Shown here: positions 44,450-53,047 of the stretch, one piece after another
How the letters are laid out: each line of letters starts with the position of its first letter
Position numbering within the stretch: position 1 is the stretch's first letter
Source of the DNA: VAZQ01 sp963807865
GTDB lineage: Bacteria; Pseudomonadota; Alphaproteobacteria; Rhizobiales; Xanthobacteraceae
Assembly: GCA_963807865.1 (NCBI GenBank)
Contig: CAWEDK010000031.1
Coordinates: 124,001-188,000 of the forward strand
DNA: 64,000 nucleotides
Direction: 5' to 3'
The notes under the pieces: generated by a model
Database searches by the model: none
What the model was told of the DNA's origin: nothing
The model's input: only the letters and a program-made list of their open reading frames with translations
Position numbers and translations under genes: made by a program

Positions 44450-45272
44450 ACTGGTCGGAGTGTTCGCGGCGAGCCACGGCCCGATCATCGCACGGGATTG
44501 GGAGATCATGCCGGCGGAGCATCGCGCGCAACTGACGCGCGCGTTCGACGAGCTCGGCAGCCGGCTGCGAGCCTGCCGGCCCGATGTGCTGGTGGTGATC
44601 TCGCCGGATCACTGGGTGAATTTTTTTCTCAACAACCTGCCGGCGGTCTGCATCGGCATCGGCGACGAGCACGACGGGCCGCCCGAGCCGTTCATGCAGA
44701 AGGTCTATCCGGTGGCGCGGCTCAAGGGCCATGCGGCGTTCGGCCGGCATCTGCTCAACGTCGCGCTCGACAGCGATTTTGAGCCGGCGCTCTCGCACCG
44801 GCTCAAGCTCGACCACGGAACCTGCATCCCGCTCTGGCGGATGGGGGTCGATCTTGCCCTTCCGATCGTCCCGATCATCGTCAACGATCTCGAAGAGCCG
44901 ATGCCGAGCATCCATCGCTGCCTCGCCTGGGGCAAGGTGTTGCGGCAGGCGATCGAGAGCTATCCGGAACCGCTGCGTATCGCGATCCTCGGGACCGGCG
45001 GCTTGAGCCATTCGATCGGCGAGACCACGATGGGGTGGATCGACGAGGACTTCGACCACGCCTGCATCAAGCATTTTCAGGATGGCGAGGAGTCGCGCCT
45101 CACGGCGTTCCTCAGCGACCGGCTGCCGCGCACCGGCAACGGCGCGCACGAAATCCGCGACTGGGTGGTGGCGCATGCGGCGGCCGGCAGCCAGGGCTTC
45201 GAGCTGATCGATTATTTCCCGAGCCCCGAGACGCTGGTCGGCGCTGGCTTCGCGTCCTGGAAGCTGAATTGA
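44442..45272 (+). CDS. LigB-type class III extradiol ring-cleavage dioxygenase
   Basis: Catalytic beta subunit that cleaves catecholic rings next to a hydroxyl using Fe(II). The 276 residues contain metal-ligand candidates in FAASHGPII (His12) and VVISPDHWVN (His57), a possible third ligand region around LPIVPIIVNDLEEP, and the catalytic base region ILGTGGLSHSIGE. Together with the overlapping LigA-like gene this forms a two-subunit enzyme. The substrate could be protocatechuate, gallate or a related acid; the sequence does not tell. Frame intact. Confidence 0.87.
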   Translation: MAELVGVFAASHGPIIARDWEIMPAEHRAQLTRAFDELGSRLRACRPDVLVVISPDHWVNFFLNNLPAVCIGIGDEHDGPPEPFMQKVYPVARLKGHAAFGRHLLNVALDSDFEPALSHRLKLDHGTCIPLWRMGVDLALPIVPIIVNDLEEPMPSIHRCLAWGKVLRQAIESYPEPLRIAILGTGGLSHSIGETTMGWIDEDFDHACIKHFQDGEESRLTAFLSDRLPRTGNGAHEIRDWVVAHAAAGSQGFELIDYFPSPETLVGAGFASWKLN

Positions 45273-45314
45273 CGTCATCTCCGAACGCAGACATGAGCGA
45301 CATTCCCTCCGGTC

Positions 45315-45384
45315 ATTCCCGCGCAAGCGGGAATCCAGTCTTGTCTTGCCCAAGAGCAGGCTGGGTCCCCGCTTTCGCGGGGAC
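45315..45384. repeat. Double-palindrome intergenic repeat, copy 3
   Basis: Palindrome A ATTCCCGCGCAAGCGGGAAT (45315-45334) and B GTCCCCGCTTTCGCGGGGAC (45365-45384), with CCAG...CTGG at the inner edges. Same module as at 19984 and 24698. It lies between the LigB and SDR genes, 34 bases before the SDR start. Confidence 0.85.
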
Positions 45385-45417
45385 GACAAAGCGAGTTCGC
45401 TGAGGAAGGCGCAGACC

Positions 45418-46185
45418 ATGGCAAAATTATCCGGACGCGTCGTCATCGTGACGGGCGGAGCCAAGGGCATCGGCCGGCACTACGCGCACGCGCTGGCCGA
45501 CGAGGGCGCGAGCGTCATGATCGCCGACATTGCCGATGGACGTGACCTCACTGAGGAGATCGCGTCACGGCACGGCGTCAACTCTGTCACCAGCGCGATC
45601 TGCGACGTCAGCGATGAGGTGTCGGTGAAAAAGCTGATCGCCGAGACCATCGAGCGCTTCGGCAAGATCGACGTGCTGGTGAACAATGCCGCGCTGTTTG
45701 CTCCGCTGCCGGAACAGAAGTGCACAGAGATTGACGTCGACACCTGGGACAAGGTGATGGCCGTCAACCTGCGCGGACCGTTCCTGATGGTGAAACACGC
45801 CGCGCCCCACATGATCGCGCAGCGTTACGGCAAGATCATCAACATCGGATCGGGCACAGCGTTGCGCGGCATCCCCTGGTTCCTGCACTACGTGACCTCG
45901 AAAGGCGGCATCACCGGCATGACCCGGGCGCTGGCGCGGGAACTGGGCGAGCACGGCATCCGGGTCAACACGCTGGCGCCGGGCTTCACGCTGAGCGAGA
46001 CGGTGATGCGCGAGAACCCGGGTCACGTGGCGACGGCCCGCAACCGCGCGGTCCAGTCGCGTTCGCTGCAGCGCGACGAACAGCCCGAGGACCTGCTGGG
46101 CGCGCTGATTTTCCTGGCTTCGGGCGACAGTGACTTCGTCACCGGCCAGACCATCGCGGTCGACGGCGGCAACGTGAACACCTGA
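45418..46185 (+). CDS. Short-chain dehydrogenase/reductase
   Basis: Classical SDR of 255 residues: cofactor motif VTGGAKGIGRHYA (TGxxxGxG), DVLVNNAALFAPL (NNAG variant), catalytic serine in INIGSGTALRG, YVTSKGG with Tyr and Lys (YxxxK), and the C-terminal SDFVTGQTIAVDGGNV. It probably oxidises or reduces a hydroxy-acid or diol in the aromatic route beside which it lies. It follows the LigAB genes on the same strand, separated by a palindromic repeat. Frame intact. Confidence 0.88.
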   Translation: MAKLSGRVVIVTGGAKGIGRHYAHALADEGASVMIADIADGRDLTEEIASRHGVNSVTSAICDVSDEVSVKKLIAETIERFGKIDVLVNNAALFAPLPEQKCTEIDVDTWDKVMAVNLRGPFLMVKHAAPHMIAQRYGKIINIGSGTALRGIPWFLHYVTSKGGITGMTRALARELGEHGIRVNTLAPGFTLSETVMRENPGHVATARNRAVQSRSLQRDEQPEDLLGALIFLASGDSDFVTGQTIAVDGGNVNT

Positions 46186-46264
46186 GCGACGGGACGCTCC
46201 CACGACGCCGGGAGGCCGGCCGCCCCCCTGCAAAAACCGCTGGAATACCGGCTTCCGCCGGGAG

Positions 46265-46346
46265 ATAGTTTCATTATATACTAATTGCTGGTTTCGCATT
46301 GTGCGCGCATAATCGGCGAAAATTTCCCAATCGGAGGAGAGCCGCG
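46265..46346 (+). promoter_or_regulatory. AT-rich promoter region before the second gentisate-type cupin
   Basis: An unusually AT-rich patch (TTTCATTATATACTAATTG at 46269-46287) breaks the GC-rich background 60 bases before the cupin gene and contains TATATA as a candidate -10. The site GGAGGAGAG precedes the ATG at 46347. Such a patch may be a promoter with a MarR/GntR-type operator. Nothing more precise can be said. Confidence 0.35.
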
Positions 46347-47417
46347 ATGGCCACCGCGACCGCGACCAAGGACCCGGGCCCAAAGCACAACATCGAGGCG
46401 ATACGGCAGGAGTATTACGACCGGATTGCCCAGCACGGCATGACGCCGCTCTGGAAAGTGATGGGCAATGTCGTCACCAAGGAGCCCAAGACCCGCGTCC
46501 AGCCGGTGGTCTGGCACTATGACGACGTCAAGCGTCTGGTAATGGAGTCCGGCGGCCTGATTACCGCCGAAGAGGCCGAGCGCCGCGTCCTGATTCTCGA
46601 GAACCCCGGCATGCGCGGCAAGTCGAAGGCGACCAACACGCTGTTTGCCGGCGTCCAGATGATCCTGCCGGGCGAGGTCGCGCCCGCGCACCAGCACGTC
46701 TCGTCGGCGATCCGGTTTGTGCTCGATGGCGAGGGCGCCTACACGGCGGTCGAGGGCGAGAAGTCCTTCATGTCGCCGGGCGACTTCGTCATCACCGCCA
46801 ACTGGGCGCCGCACGATCACGGCAACACGTCGGACAAGCCGATGCTGTGGCTCGACGTGCTCGACTTCCCGCAGGTGAACTTCTTCGAGACCTCGTTCGC
46901 CCAGCATTTCGAGACCGCCACGCAGACCACCAACCGCGCGGACGGCAATTCGCTAGCGTTCTACGGCTCCGGCGTGCTGCCCGACAATGCGCCGGCGTTG
47001 ACCAAGCGCAGCCCGGTCATCAACTACACCTATGCCCGCACCCGGCCGATCATCGAGCGCATGATGAAGGCTGGCGACATCGACAAGCGCCACGGTGCGC
47101 GCGTGCACTACGTCAACCCGATCACCGGTGGCCCGGTCCTGGCGACCATGGGCGCCAATCTTGCCATGCTGCCGAAGGGCTTCAAGGGCGAGCAGTACCG
47201 CAGCACCGACGGCACGATCTTCGTCTGCGTGGAAGGGCAGGGCACCACCACGATCGACGGCGAGGTGCTGCAATGGGGGCCGAACGACGTGTTCGTCGTG
47301 CCGCCGTGGAAGCACTACGCGCACAACACGACGAAGGAGTCGGTGCTGTTCTCGATCTCCGACCGTCCGGCGCAGGAAGCGCTCGGCATCTGGCGCGAGG
47401 ACAAGGCCGCCGCCTGA
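46347..47417 (+). CDS. Gentisate 1,2-dioxygenase-like bicupin, intact copy
   Basis: 356 residues, clean frame. First cupin: MILPGEVAPAHQHVSSAIRF with two metal-type histidines and GDFVITANWAPHDHGNTSDK. Second cupin: YVNPITGGPVLATMGANLAM, FVCVEGQGTTTIDGEVLQWG and VFVVPPWKHYAHNTTKES. This is the layout of gentisate, salicylate and 1-hydroxy-2-naphthoate dioxygenases, which open a ring between carboxyl and hydroxyl carbons to a maleyl-oxo acid. The FAH-family gene at 40,350 could act two steps later. It shares the layout of the broken cupin at 8,551 but is clearly a paralogue. Confidence 0.87.
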   Translation: MATATATKDPGPKHNIEAIRQEYYDRIAQHGMTPLWKVMGNVVTKEPKTRVQPVVWHYDDVKRLVMESGGLITAEEAERRVLILENPGMRGKSKATNTLFAGVQMILPGEVAPAHQHVSSAIRFVLDGEGAYTAVEGEKSFMSPGDFVITANWAPHDHGNTSDKPMLWLDVLDFPQVNFFETSFAQHFETATQTTNRADGNSLAFYGSGVLPDNAPALTKRSPVINYTYARTRPIIERMMKAGDIDKRHGARVHYVNPITGGPVLATMGANLAMLPKGFKGEQYRSTDGTIFVCVEGQGTTTIDGEVLQWGPNDVFVVPPWKHYAHNTTKESVLFSISDRPAQEALGIWREDKAAA

Positions 47418-47504
47418 CGTCAAACGCAAGAGTTCAACTGCCATCGCCCGCATGTTGCGGGCGATGTTTGTTTTTGCGCGACTTCTGCGTAGTCAGTTCG
47501 GCGT

Positions 47505-47600
47505 CATTCCGCGACGGCCCGAAGGGCCGGACCCGGAATCCATAATCCCAATTGGTAAGATGGATTCCGGGCTCGCGACTTCGTCGCGCCCCGGAATGAC
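47505..47600. repeat. Double palindrome of the ATTCCGG family
   Basis: CATTCCGCGACGGCCCGAAGGGCCG...CCCGGAATCC (47505-47541) and GGATTCCGGGCTCGCGACTTCGTCGCGCCCCGGAATG (47562-47598) are two adjacent hairpins in inverse orientation. A single copy of the second is at 42465. It lies between the convergent cupin and TRAP genes. Confidence 0.75.
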
Positions 47601-47610
47601 CGAGCTGAGG

Positions 47611-49749
47611 TCAGTGCGAGATGGCCTCGGACTTCCTCGCGTCCGCGCGGCGCAGATGGTCGACGACCAGTAGTGCGATTCCGGCCGCGATGCCGATGAA
47701 GTTGGCATAGTAGCCGCCCGTGAACGTTTCGGGCGGCAACACAATCGGCAGCGCCATCGCGCCGTAGAGCAGGCGCATCGGCACCGACAAGGGCGCAAGC
47801 GCAAATCCGACGATCGCGGCGGTACCGACGAACAGTCCGAACAGGATGCGGATGAAATTCCAGACGATGAGGTAGGCCGGGCCGTCCATCAGCAGGCTCG
47901 GCGTCAGCACGAACAGGAACGGCAGAACGAACGTGCTCCAGCCGATCAGGCAGGCGACCCAGCCCGTCGTCCAGCCGTCGGTGCGCGCGATGTTGGCGGC
48001 CGCGTAGGCGGCGAACGCGACCGGCGGCGTGATCATCGACAGCATGCCGTTGTACATCACGAACATGTGGGCGGCCATCGGCGTGACGCCGAGCTTGACC
48101 AGCGCGGGCGCCAGCAAGGTCGCGGTCAGGATATAGACGCTCACCGTCGGCAGGCCGATGCCGAGCACGAACGCCAGTACGGCAATCAACAGCAGCAGCA
48201 GGAACACGTTGTCGCCGGAGAGCGCCAGCAACTGGATCGTCATGCTGAAGGCGAGGCCGGAAATGCTCATGATCCCGACCATGATGCCGGCGGCGGCGCC
48301 GATCAGGATGATGTCGAGGGAAATGCGCCCGCTCTCGACGATTGCCATCAGCATCCCGCGCAGCGTCGGCCGGTGGCCGCGGTAGCCGAAGATCAGCGTG
48401 AGCACCATCAGAATGGCGGTCGATACGATCGCGGCCTTCTCGGGCGTCAGTCGGAAAATCTCGGGATAGATCAGCGCGACCACCAGGAAGACGATCGGCA
48501 CCAGGAAGTGCCAGCCCGATTTCAGCACCTCGGAGATCGCAGGCGCATTCTTGATGTCGGCGGTGCCGATCTTATGCTTGGCGGCTTCCAGGTCGACGTG
48601 GATGAACAGGCAGGCGTAATAGAGAATTGCCGGAATGGCGGCGGCAACGCACACCGCGCCGTACGAGACTTGCAGGAACTCCGCCATGATGAAGGCGGCG
48701 GCGCCCATCACCGGCGGCATCAGTTGGCCGCCGGTCGAGCCGACCAACTCGATTGCTGCCGCCCGGTAAGGCGTGAAGCCGGATTTGATCATGGTCGGAA
48801 TGGTGACGATGCCGACGGCGAGCACGTTCGAGACGGCGCTGCCCGAGATCATTCCGAACAGCGCCGAGCCTACCACCGCGATCTTGGCGGCGCCGCCGCG
48901 AAAGCCGCCCATCGCGGACATCGCGACATCGGAAAAGAAGTCGGCGCCCCCGGTGCGCGCCAGAACCTGGCCCAGAATCGTGAACGGGATGACGATCAGC
49001 ACCGCCACCGCGAGGATCGCGCTGATGATGCCGTTGGTGTCGAGGCCATTGTAGACGACGAGCCGCTCGGGCGAGACGTAGCGGGTCTGGAAGTCGCCCG
49101 GCAGATGCGGGCTGATGTAGATGTAGACCGCCATCGCCAGGATGATGCCGACGAAGCCCCAGCCGGAGATGCGCCGGCTACCTTCCATCACCAGAATGAT
49201 CAGCATGGCGCTGCCGATGATGCCTTCCCGCGGCAGCATCGCGATCTCATAGGTCAAAGGCTCGTAGCGCACCGCGATATAGCCGCAGAGCAAGATCGAG
49301 ATGATCGCCGCCACCCAGTCGATCCAGCGCGACGCCCAGGCGCGGTTGCCGATCGCCATCCAGCCAAGGCTCAGTGCCAGCCCGGCGACCGCCCAGGGCG
49401 AAACCTCGCCCTGCTTCACGTAGCTGAAGGCCAGATAGGCGGCGATGAAGATCGACGTCACCACGCCGCCAGGATCGATGGCCGCCGGCTTGCGCGGCTC
49501 GCCGGCAATGAACGCCAGCGCAAGCGTCAGGCCGAGACAGACCGTGAGCAATTGCTCGGTATAGAACGAAATATTGAAGACTTGCCGCGGAACGTCCATC
49601 ACCCAGAGCACCACGGCGGCGATCAGGAGTGCCTGCAGGACGTTGGCGGTGAGGACCGTCGCCTTCGACGACTTGGAGGCAAATTCCTCCGAGCCGGCGA
49701 TGATGCGTTCTTCCGTCGCAGTGCCGGGAACGACGCGTTCCTCAGTCAC
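47611..49749 (-). CDS. TRAP transporter fused permease (4TM/12TM), TAXI type
   Basis: Sodium-driven secondary importer that works with a periplasmic TAXI receptor. The 712 residues carry the small DctQ-like and the large DctM-like part in one chain. Membrane helices run throughout, with the DctM signatures AVSNVLAVGIVTIPTMIKSG, PYRAAAIELVGSTGGQLMPP and GLPTVSVYILTATLLAPALV. The GTG at 49749 overlaps the stop of the TAXI receptor gene, so they are translationally coupled. Likely substrate is an organic acid; the aromatic setting suggests an aromatic acid or its product. Frame intact. Confidence 0.92.
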   Translation of the reverse strand: MTEERVVPGTATEERIIAGSEEFASKSSKATVLTANVLQALLIAAVVLWVMDVPRQVFNISFYTEQLLTVCLGLTLALAFIAGEPRKPAAIDPGGVVTSIFIAAYLAFSYVKQGEVSPWAVAGLALSLGWMAIGNRAWASRWIDWVAAIISILLCGYIAVRYEPLTYEIAMLPREGIIGSAMLIILVMEGSRRISGWGFVGIILAMAVYIYISPHLPGDFQTRYVSPERLVVYNGLDTNGIISAILAVAVLIVIPFTILGQVLARTGGADFFSDVAMSAMGGFRGGAAKIAVVGSALFGMISGSAVSNVLAVGIVTIPTMIKSGFTPYRAAAIELVGSTGGQLMPPVMGAAAFIMAEFLQVSYGAVCVAAAIPAILYYACLFIHVDLEAAKHKIGTADIKNAPAISEVLKSGWHFLVPIVFLVVALIYPEIFRLTPEKAAIVSTAILMVLTLIFGYRGHRPTLRGMLMAIVESGRISLDIILIGAAAGIMVGIMSISGLAFSMTIQLLALSGDNVFLLLLLIAVLAFVLGIGLPTVSVYILTATLLAPALVKLGVTPMAAHMFVMYNGMLSMITPPVAFAAYAAANIARTDGWTTGWVACLIGWSTFVLPFLFVLTPSLLMDGPAYLIVWNFIRILFGLFVGTAAIVGFALAPLSVPMRLLYGAMALPIVLPPETFTGGYYANFIGIAAGIALLVVDHLRRADARKSEAISH

Positions 49750-50720
49750 TGGACCTCCCGGGCCTCGAGATTGCGGTCCTTGAAGTATTTCAAGGCGCCC
49801 GGGTGGTACGGCACATCGTATTTCTTGAACGCCATCGCGGCCGAGAACTCACGCAGCGCCGGCTGGACCGCGATCAGATCCGGCTTGTTGTTCTCCAGCG
49901 TCTCGAGGAACTTGTAGACGAAGTCGTCCTTCACCTTCGCGCTGGTGAACAGCAGATTATCGAAGCTGTAGACCTTCATCGGCTTGTCGACGCCGACGAA
50001 CACCGGGCCGGGATTGATGTCGGTGAGGTAACCCCAGCGCTCGATCTTGCGGGCGGCCGGCATGCCGGCGGGGTCGATTTCGGTCATGCGGATGCCGCCG
50101 ACGGTGGCGTCGACCTCGCGGACCTTGGGCGCGCCGAACGCGAAGTAGAAGGTGTCCGCGGCGCCGGAGGTGAAATCGTCCGCGCTGCGGATCACGTTCG
50201 GGACCAGGACGGTCTTGATGTCCTTTTCGCTCAGGTTCGCCGTCGCCAGCATGGCGCGCACCGTCGGTTCGAGCGCGCGCATCGCCGAGAAGCCATACGG
50301 CACGCGTTTGCCCTTGAGGTCCGCGATCGTCTTGATGTCCGAGTCCTTGCGCACGAAGAATCCGACGCGCAGTGCGTGCGCCGCCCCGATGATGCGAAGG
50401 TCCTTGAGCCCCCTCGTAAAGCCGTCATGGACTTCCATCGCGTTCGAGATGCCGACTTCGACTTCGGCGCTCGCCACCATTGGGACGATCACCTGGTCGC
50501 CGGCGGTCGGCTGGACCAGTACGTTGAGGCCGGCCTTTTCCTTCAGCACCTTGCTGATCGCGGAAGCCGTCGTGTGGTTGAGCGTGCCGGGTGGCAGGGT
50601 CGCAAAACCGTAGGTTTGCGCCCAAGTCGTCGTCGAGATGCCGATCGCCGCGGCGGCAATGATGACCCTAAGCGCGCCGCGACGGCACGTAAGCCTGACC
50701 GTGTCCGACTTCAATCGCAT
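49746..50720 (-). CDS. TAXI family TRAP receptor, copy 1
   Basis: Periplasmic binding protein of the TRAP-associated extracytoplasmic immunogenic (TAXI) class, 324 residues. Signal-like N-terminus (LRVIIAAAAIGISTTTWAQT). Mature part TYGFATLPPGTLNHTTASAI, NVLVQPTAGDQVIVPMVAS, DLKGKRVPYGFSAMRALEPT and ADDFTSGAADTFYFAFGAPK are typical. It overlaps the permease start. The ATG at 50720 follows GAGGG. A second, similar receptor gene is 140 bases upstream in the same orientation. Confidence 0.9.
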   Translation of the reverse strand: MRLKSDTVRLTCRRGALRVIIAAAAIGISTTTWAQTYGFATLPPGTLNHTTASAISKVLKEKAGLNVLVQPTAGDQVIVPMVASAEVEVGISNAMEVHDGFTRGLKDLRIIGAAHALRVGFFVRKDSDIKTIADLKGKRVPYGFSAMRALEPTVRAMLATANLSEKDIKTVLVPNVIRSADDFTSGAADTFYFAFGAPKVREVDATVGGIRMTEIDPAGMPAARKIERWGYLTDINPGPVFVGVDKPMKVYSFDNLLFTSAKVKDDFVYKFLETLENNKPDLIAVQPALREFSAAMAFKKYDVPYHPGALKYFKDRNLEAREVQ

Positions 50721-50860
50721 GATGATTCCCTCGAATGATTCTGGTTCATCAGCGCCGGCACTGCTGCCTACCGGCGAACGAGCGGCTGTGCGAGCCCGTG
50801 ACGAGTGAAGGAAAGCCTGTCGGGACGCAACGAAATTTACGCCCCGAACGACCGTCGCCG

Positions 50861-51838
50861 CTAATACGCCTTGGCCTCGATCTTGTTGTCCTGGAAGTAT
50901 TTCAACGCGCCGGGGTGATAGGTGAGATTGTGCTTGCGATGGATGAGGTCCGGGGTGAGATCGTTGAGAACCGGCGCCACCGCGATGAGATCGGGCTTGT
51001 TCTTCATCATGGTGTCGAGCATCTTGTAGACCGCTTCGTCCTTTACCTTGGCATTGGTGAACAGCACATAGTCCATGCTGTAGGACTTCATCGGCTTCTC
51101 GACGCCGACGAAGACCGGGCTCGGCTTGACCTCAACGAAATAGCCATACGGAAACACCTTGCGGCTGCGTTCCAGGCCCTCCGGCGTGTCGATGATCGCG
51201 AGCGCCCGCACGCCGCCGACGGTTGCATCGGCCTCGCGGACCTTCGGTCCGCCGAACGAGAACATGAAGGTGTCGTTGGCGCCGGCCAGGAAATCGTCCG
51301 CGCCGCGCAGCACGTTCGGCACCATCACGGGCTTGACGTCGGCGAGCGTCAGGTCGGCGGTCGCTAACATCGCCTGCGAGTTGCGGTCGAGCGTGCGCAT
51401 GGCCGAATAGCCGGCTGGGACCCGCTTGCCCTTGAGATCGGCGACGGTCGTGATGCCGCTGTCCTTGCGCGAGAAGAAGCCGATCCGCAGCGTGTAGATC
51501 GAGCCGATCACCCGCAGGTCGTTCTGCAGCCGGCCGGTTTCGACGCCGTCCAGCACCTCCAGCATGTTGGCGATGCCGAGATCGATCTCGCCCTTTGCCA
51601 CCATCGGGATGAGCACCGTCTCGCCGGCGGTCGGCTGCACCAGCGTGTTCAGCCCGCCCTTCTCCTTCAGCACCTTGGCGATTGCCGAGGCGGCGGTGTG
51701 GGCGAGCGTGCCGGGCTGCATGGTTGCGAGCCCGTACGTCTGGGCGACCGCGGTCCCGCCGCTCGACAGCATGAGGGTTGCGGCGAGCGCCAGACCGGCG
51801 CCCACGCATGATCTTCCGAAGCACAGCTTCCGTCCCAT
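50861..51838 (-). CDS. TAXI family TRAP receptor, copy 2
   Basis: 325 residues. Signal peptide MGRKLCFGRSCVGAGLALAA to GTAVAQ, mature TYGLATMQPGTLAHTAASAI, NTLVQPTAGETVLIPMVAKG, DLKGKRVPAGYSAMRTLDRN and ADDFLAGANDTFMFSFGGPK. It aligns with copy 1 almost without gaps. I chose ATG 51838, with GGAGGA upstream, instead of a longer frame. Two receptors for one permease is unusual; they may bind different acids. It is the first gene of the operon, divergent from the maleylacetate reductase gene. Confidence 0.9.
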   Translation of the reverse strand: MGRKLCFGRSCVGAGLALAATLMLSSGGTAVAQTYGLATMQPGTLAHTAASAIAKVLKEKGGLNTLVQPTAGETVLIPMVAKGEIDLGIANMLEVLDGVETGRLQNDLRVIGSIYTLRIGFFSRKDSGITTVADLKGKRVPAGYSAMRTLDRNSQAMLATADLTLADVKPVMVPNVLRGADDFLAGANDTFMFSFGGPKVREADATVGGVRALAIIDTPEGLERSRKVFPYGYFVEVKPSPVFVGVEKPMKSYSMDYVLFTNAKVKDEAVYKMLDTMMKNKPDLIAVAPVLNDLTPDLIHRKHNLTYHPGALKYFQDNKIEAKAY

Positions 51839-51895
51839 GAGAATCCTCCCTCCCGTGATGGGGATATACGCCTGCGGCATTCATCGGGCCGCGTT

Positions 51896-51926
51896 TTGTC
51901 CAATGATTGCACACCGCATCGGACAA
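51896..51926. promoter_or_regulatory. 31-bp inverted-repeat operator between TRAP operon and reductase gene
   Basis: The arms TTGTCCAATG (51896-51905) and CATCGGACAA (51917-51926) are complementary in nine of ten positions with an 11-base centre. It is centred in the 143 bases between the divergent TAXI receptor and maleylacetate reductase genes. The size fits a dimeric LysR- or GntR-type regulator. No regulator gene adjoins it in this window. Confidence 0.55.
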
Positions 51927-51981
51927 TGCGAGGTTGCCGGCGTAGCACGGCGTCGCAGGCCATCGGTTGGAGTTCGGAGGC

Positions 51982-53022
51982 GTGGCCCAATCCTTCATTC
52001 ATGATGTCGCATCGCAGCGCGTGGTGTTCGCGCCGGGCGCCGTCGCGCGCGTCCCGGAGGAAGCGGCGCGCCTCGGCCTCGGCCGGGTGCTGGTGATCGC
52101 GACGCCCGGCAGCGGGGCGCGCCTCGGCCGACAGCTCGCAGATTTGCTGGGGACGCGCGCGGCCGGTGTGCACGCTCAGGCTGTCGTCCATGTGCCAAAG
52201 CCGGTGGCGGAGGCCGGTGTGGCGGCGGCCCGCGACGCCCAGGCCGACGGCCTGGTTGCTTGCGGCGGCGGCGCCGCGATCGGGCTGGCCAAAATCATCG
52301 CCCGCGACCTCGGCCTGCCGATCGTCGCGGTGCCGACCACCTATTCGGGATCGGAAGCGACGCCGATCTGGGGCCTGAGCGACGGCGAACGCAAGTTCAC
52401 CGGCAAGGACAACCAGGTCCTGCCGCGCACGATCGTCTACGACCCCGATCTCACGCTCGCCCTGCCGCCGGCGGTGAGCGCCGCGAGCGGCCTGAATGCG
52501 CTGGCCCATTGCGTCGAAGGCCTGTGGGTCGCAGGCGGCACGCCATACCTGAGCGCCCTCGCGACCGACGCGGCGCGCCGGTTCTCGATCCATCTGCCGC
52601 GCGTGGTGGCGGACGGCAGTGACCGCGAGGCGCGCGGCGAATGCCTGGTGGCGGCGTGGCTCGCCGGCATCGTGCTCGCACCCGGCACGGCGTTGCAGCA
52701 CAAGCTCGCGCACGTGCTGGGCGGGCTTGGACTGCCGCACGGCGAGAGCCACGCGATCATTCTGCCGCATGTCACGCGCTTCAACCTCGCCGCCGCGCCG
52801 GACGCGCGCGAGCGCCTGGCGCTGGCGCTCGGCGCGGATGATCCAGCGTCACGGCTTGCCGGTATGCTCGAGGGTTTCCCGATCCCGCACCGGCTGCGGG
52901 ACATCGGCTTCGACCGCGGCAAGATCGAATTCGTCGCAGGCGAAATGGTAAAGTTCGGCATCTCGACGCCGCGCACGGTCTCCGGCGCCGATATACGCAA
53001 CCTGCTCGCGGCCGCTTACTGA
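51982..53022 (+). CDS. Maleylacetate reductase-like iron-containing alcohol dehydrogenase
   Basis: NADH-dependent reduction of maleylacetate to 3-oxoadipate in catabolism of hydroxyquinol, chlorocatechol or resorcinol. The 346 residues show HDVASQRVVFAPGAV (family start), GGGAAIGLAKIIAR, PTTYSGSEATPIWGLSDGER, the metal-site SGLNALAHCVEGLW and LPHGESHAIILPHV. The start is uncertain: GTG 51982 fits the family length, while TTG 51967 adds five residues. Divergent from the TRAP operon across an operator-like repeat, suggesting joint control of uptake and breakdown. Confidence 0.87.
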   Translation: MAQSFIHDVASQRVVFAPGAVARVPEEAARLGLGRVLVIATPGSGARLGRQLADLLGTRAAGVHAQAVVHVPKPVAEAGVAAARDAQADGLVACGGGAAIGLAKIIARDLGLPIVAVPTTYSGSEATPIWGLSDGERKFTGKDNQVLPRTIVYDPDLTLALPPAVSAASGLNALAHCVEGLWVAGGTPYLSALATDAARRFSIHLPRVVADGSDREARGECLVAAWLAGIVLAPGTALQHKLAHVLGGLGLPHGESHAIILPHVTRFNLAAAPDARERLALALGADDPASRLAGMLEGFPIPHRLRDIGFDRGKIEFVAGEMVKFGISTPRTVSGADIRNLLAAAY

Positions 53023-53047
53023 CCCGACGGCATCAACGGCCTGCCGG

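Noticed and set aside
48067..49917. Open reading frame of 616 codons on the plus strand
   Set aside because: It is antisense to the TRAP permease and a TAXI receptor, both with clear motifs; its product is a D/R/H-rich chain typical of the complementary strand of GC-rich membrane genes.
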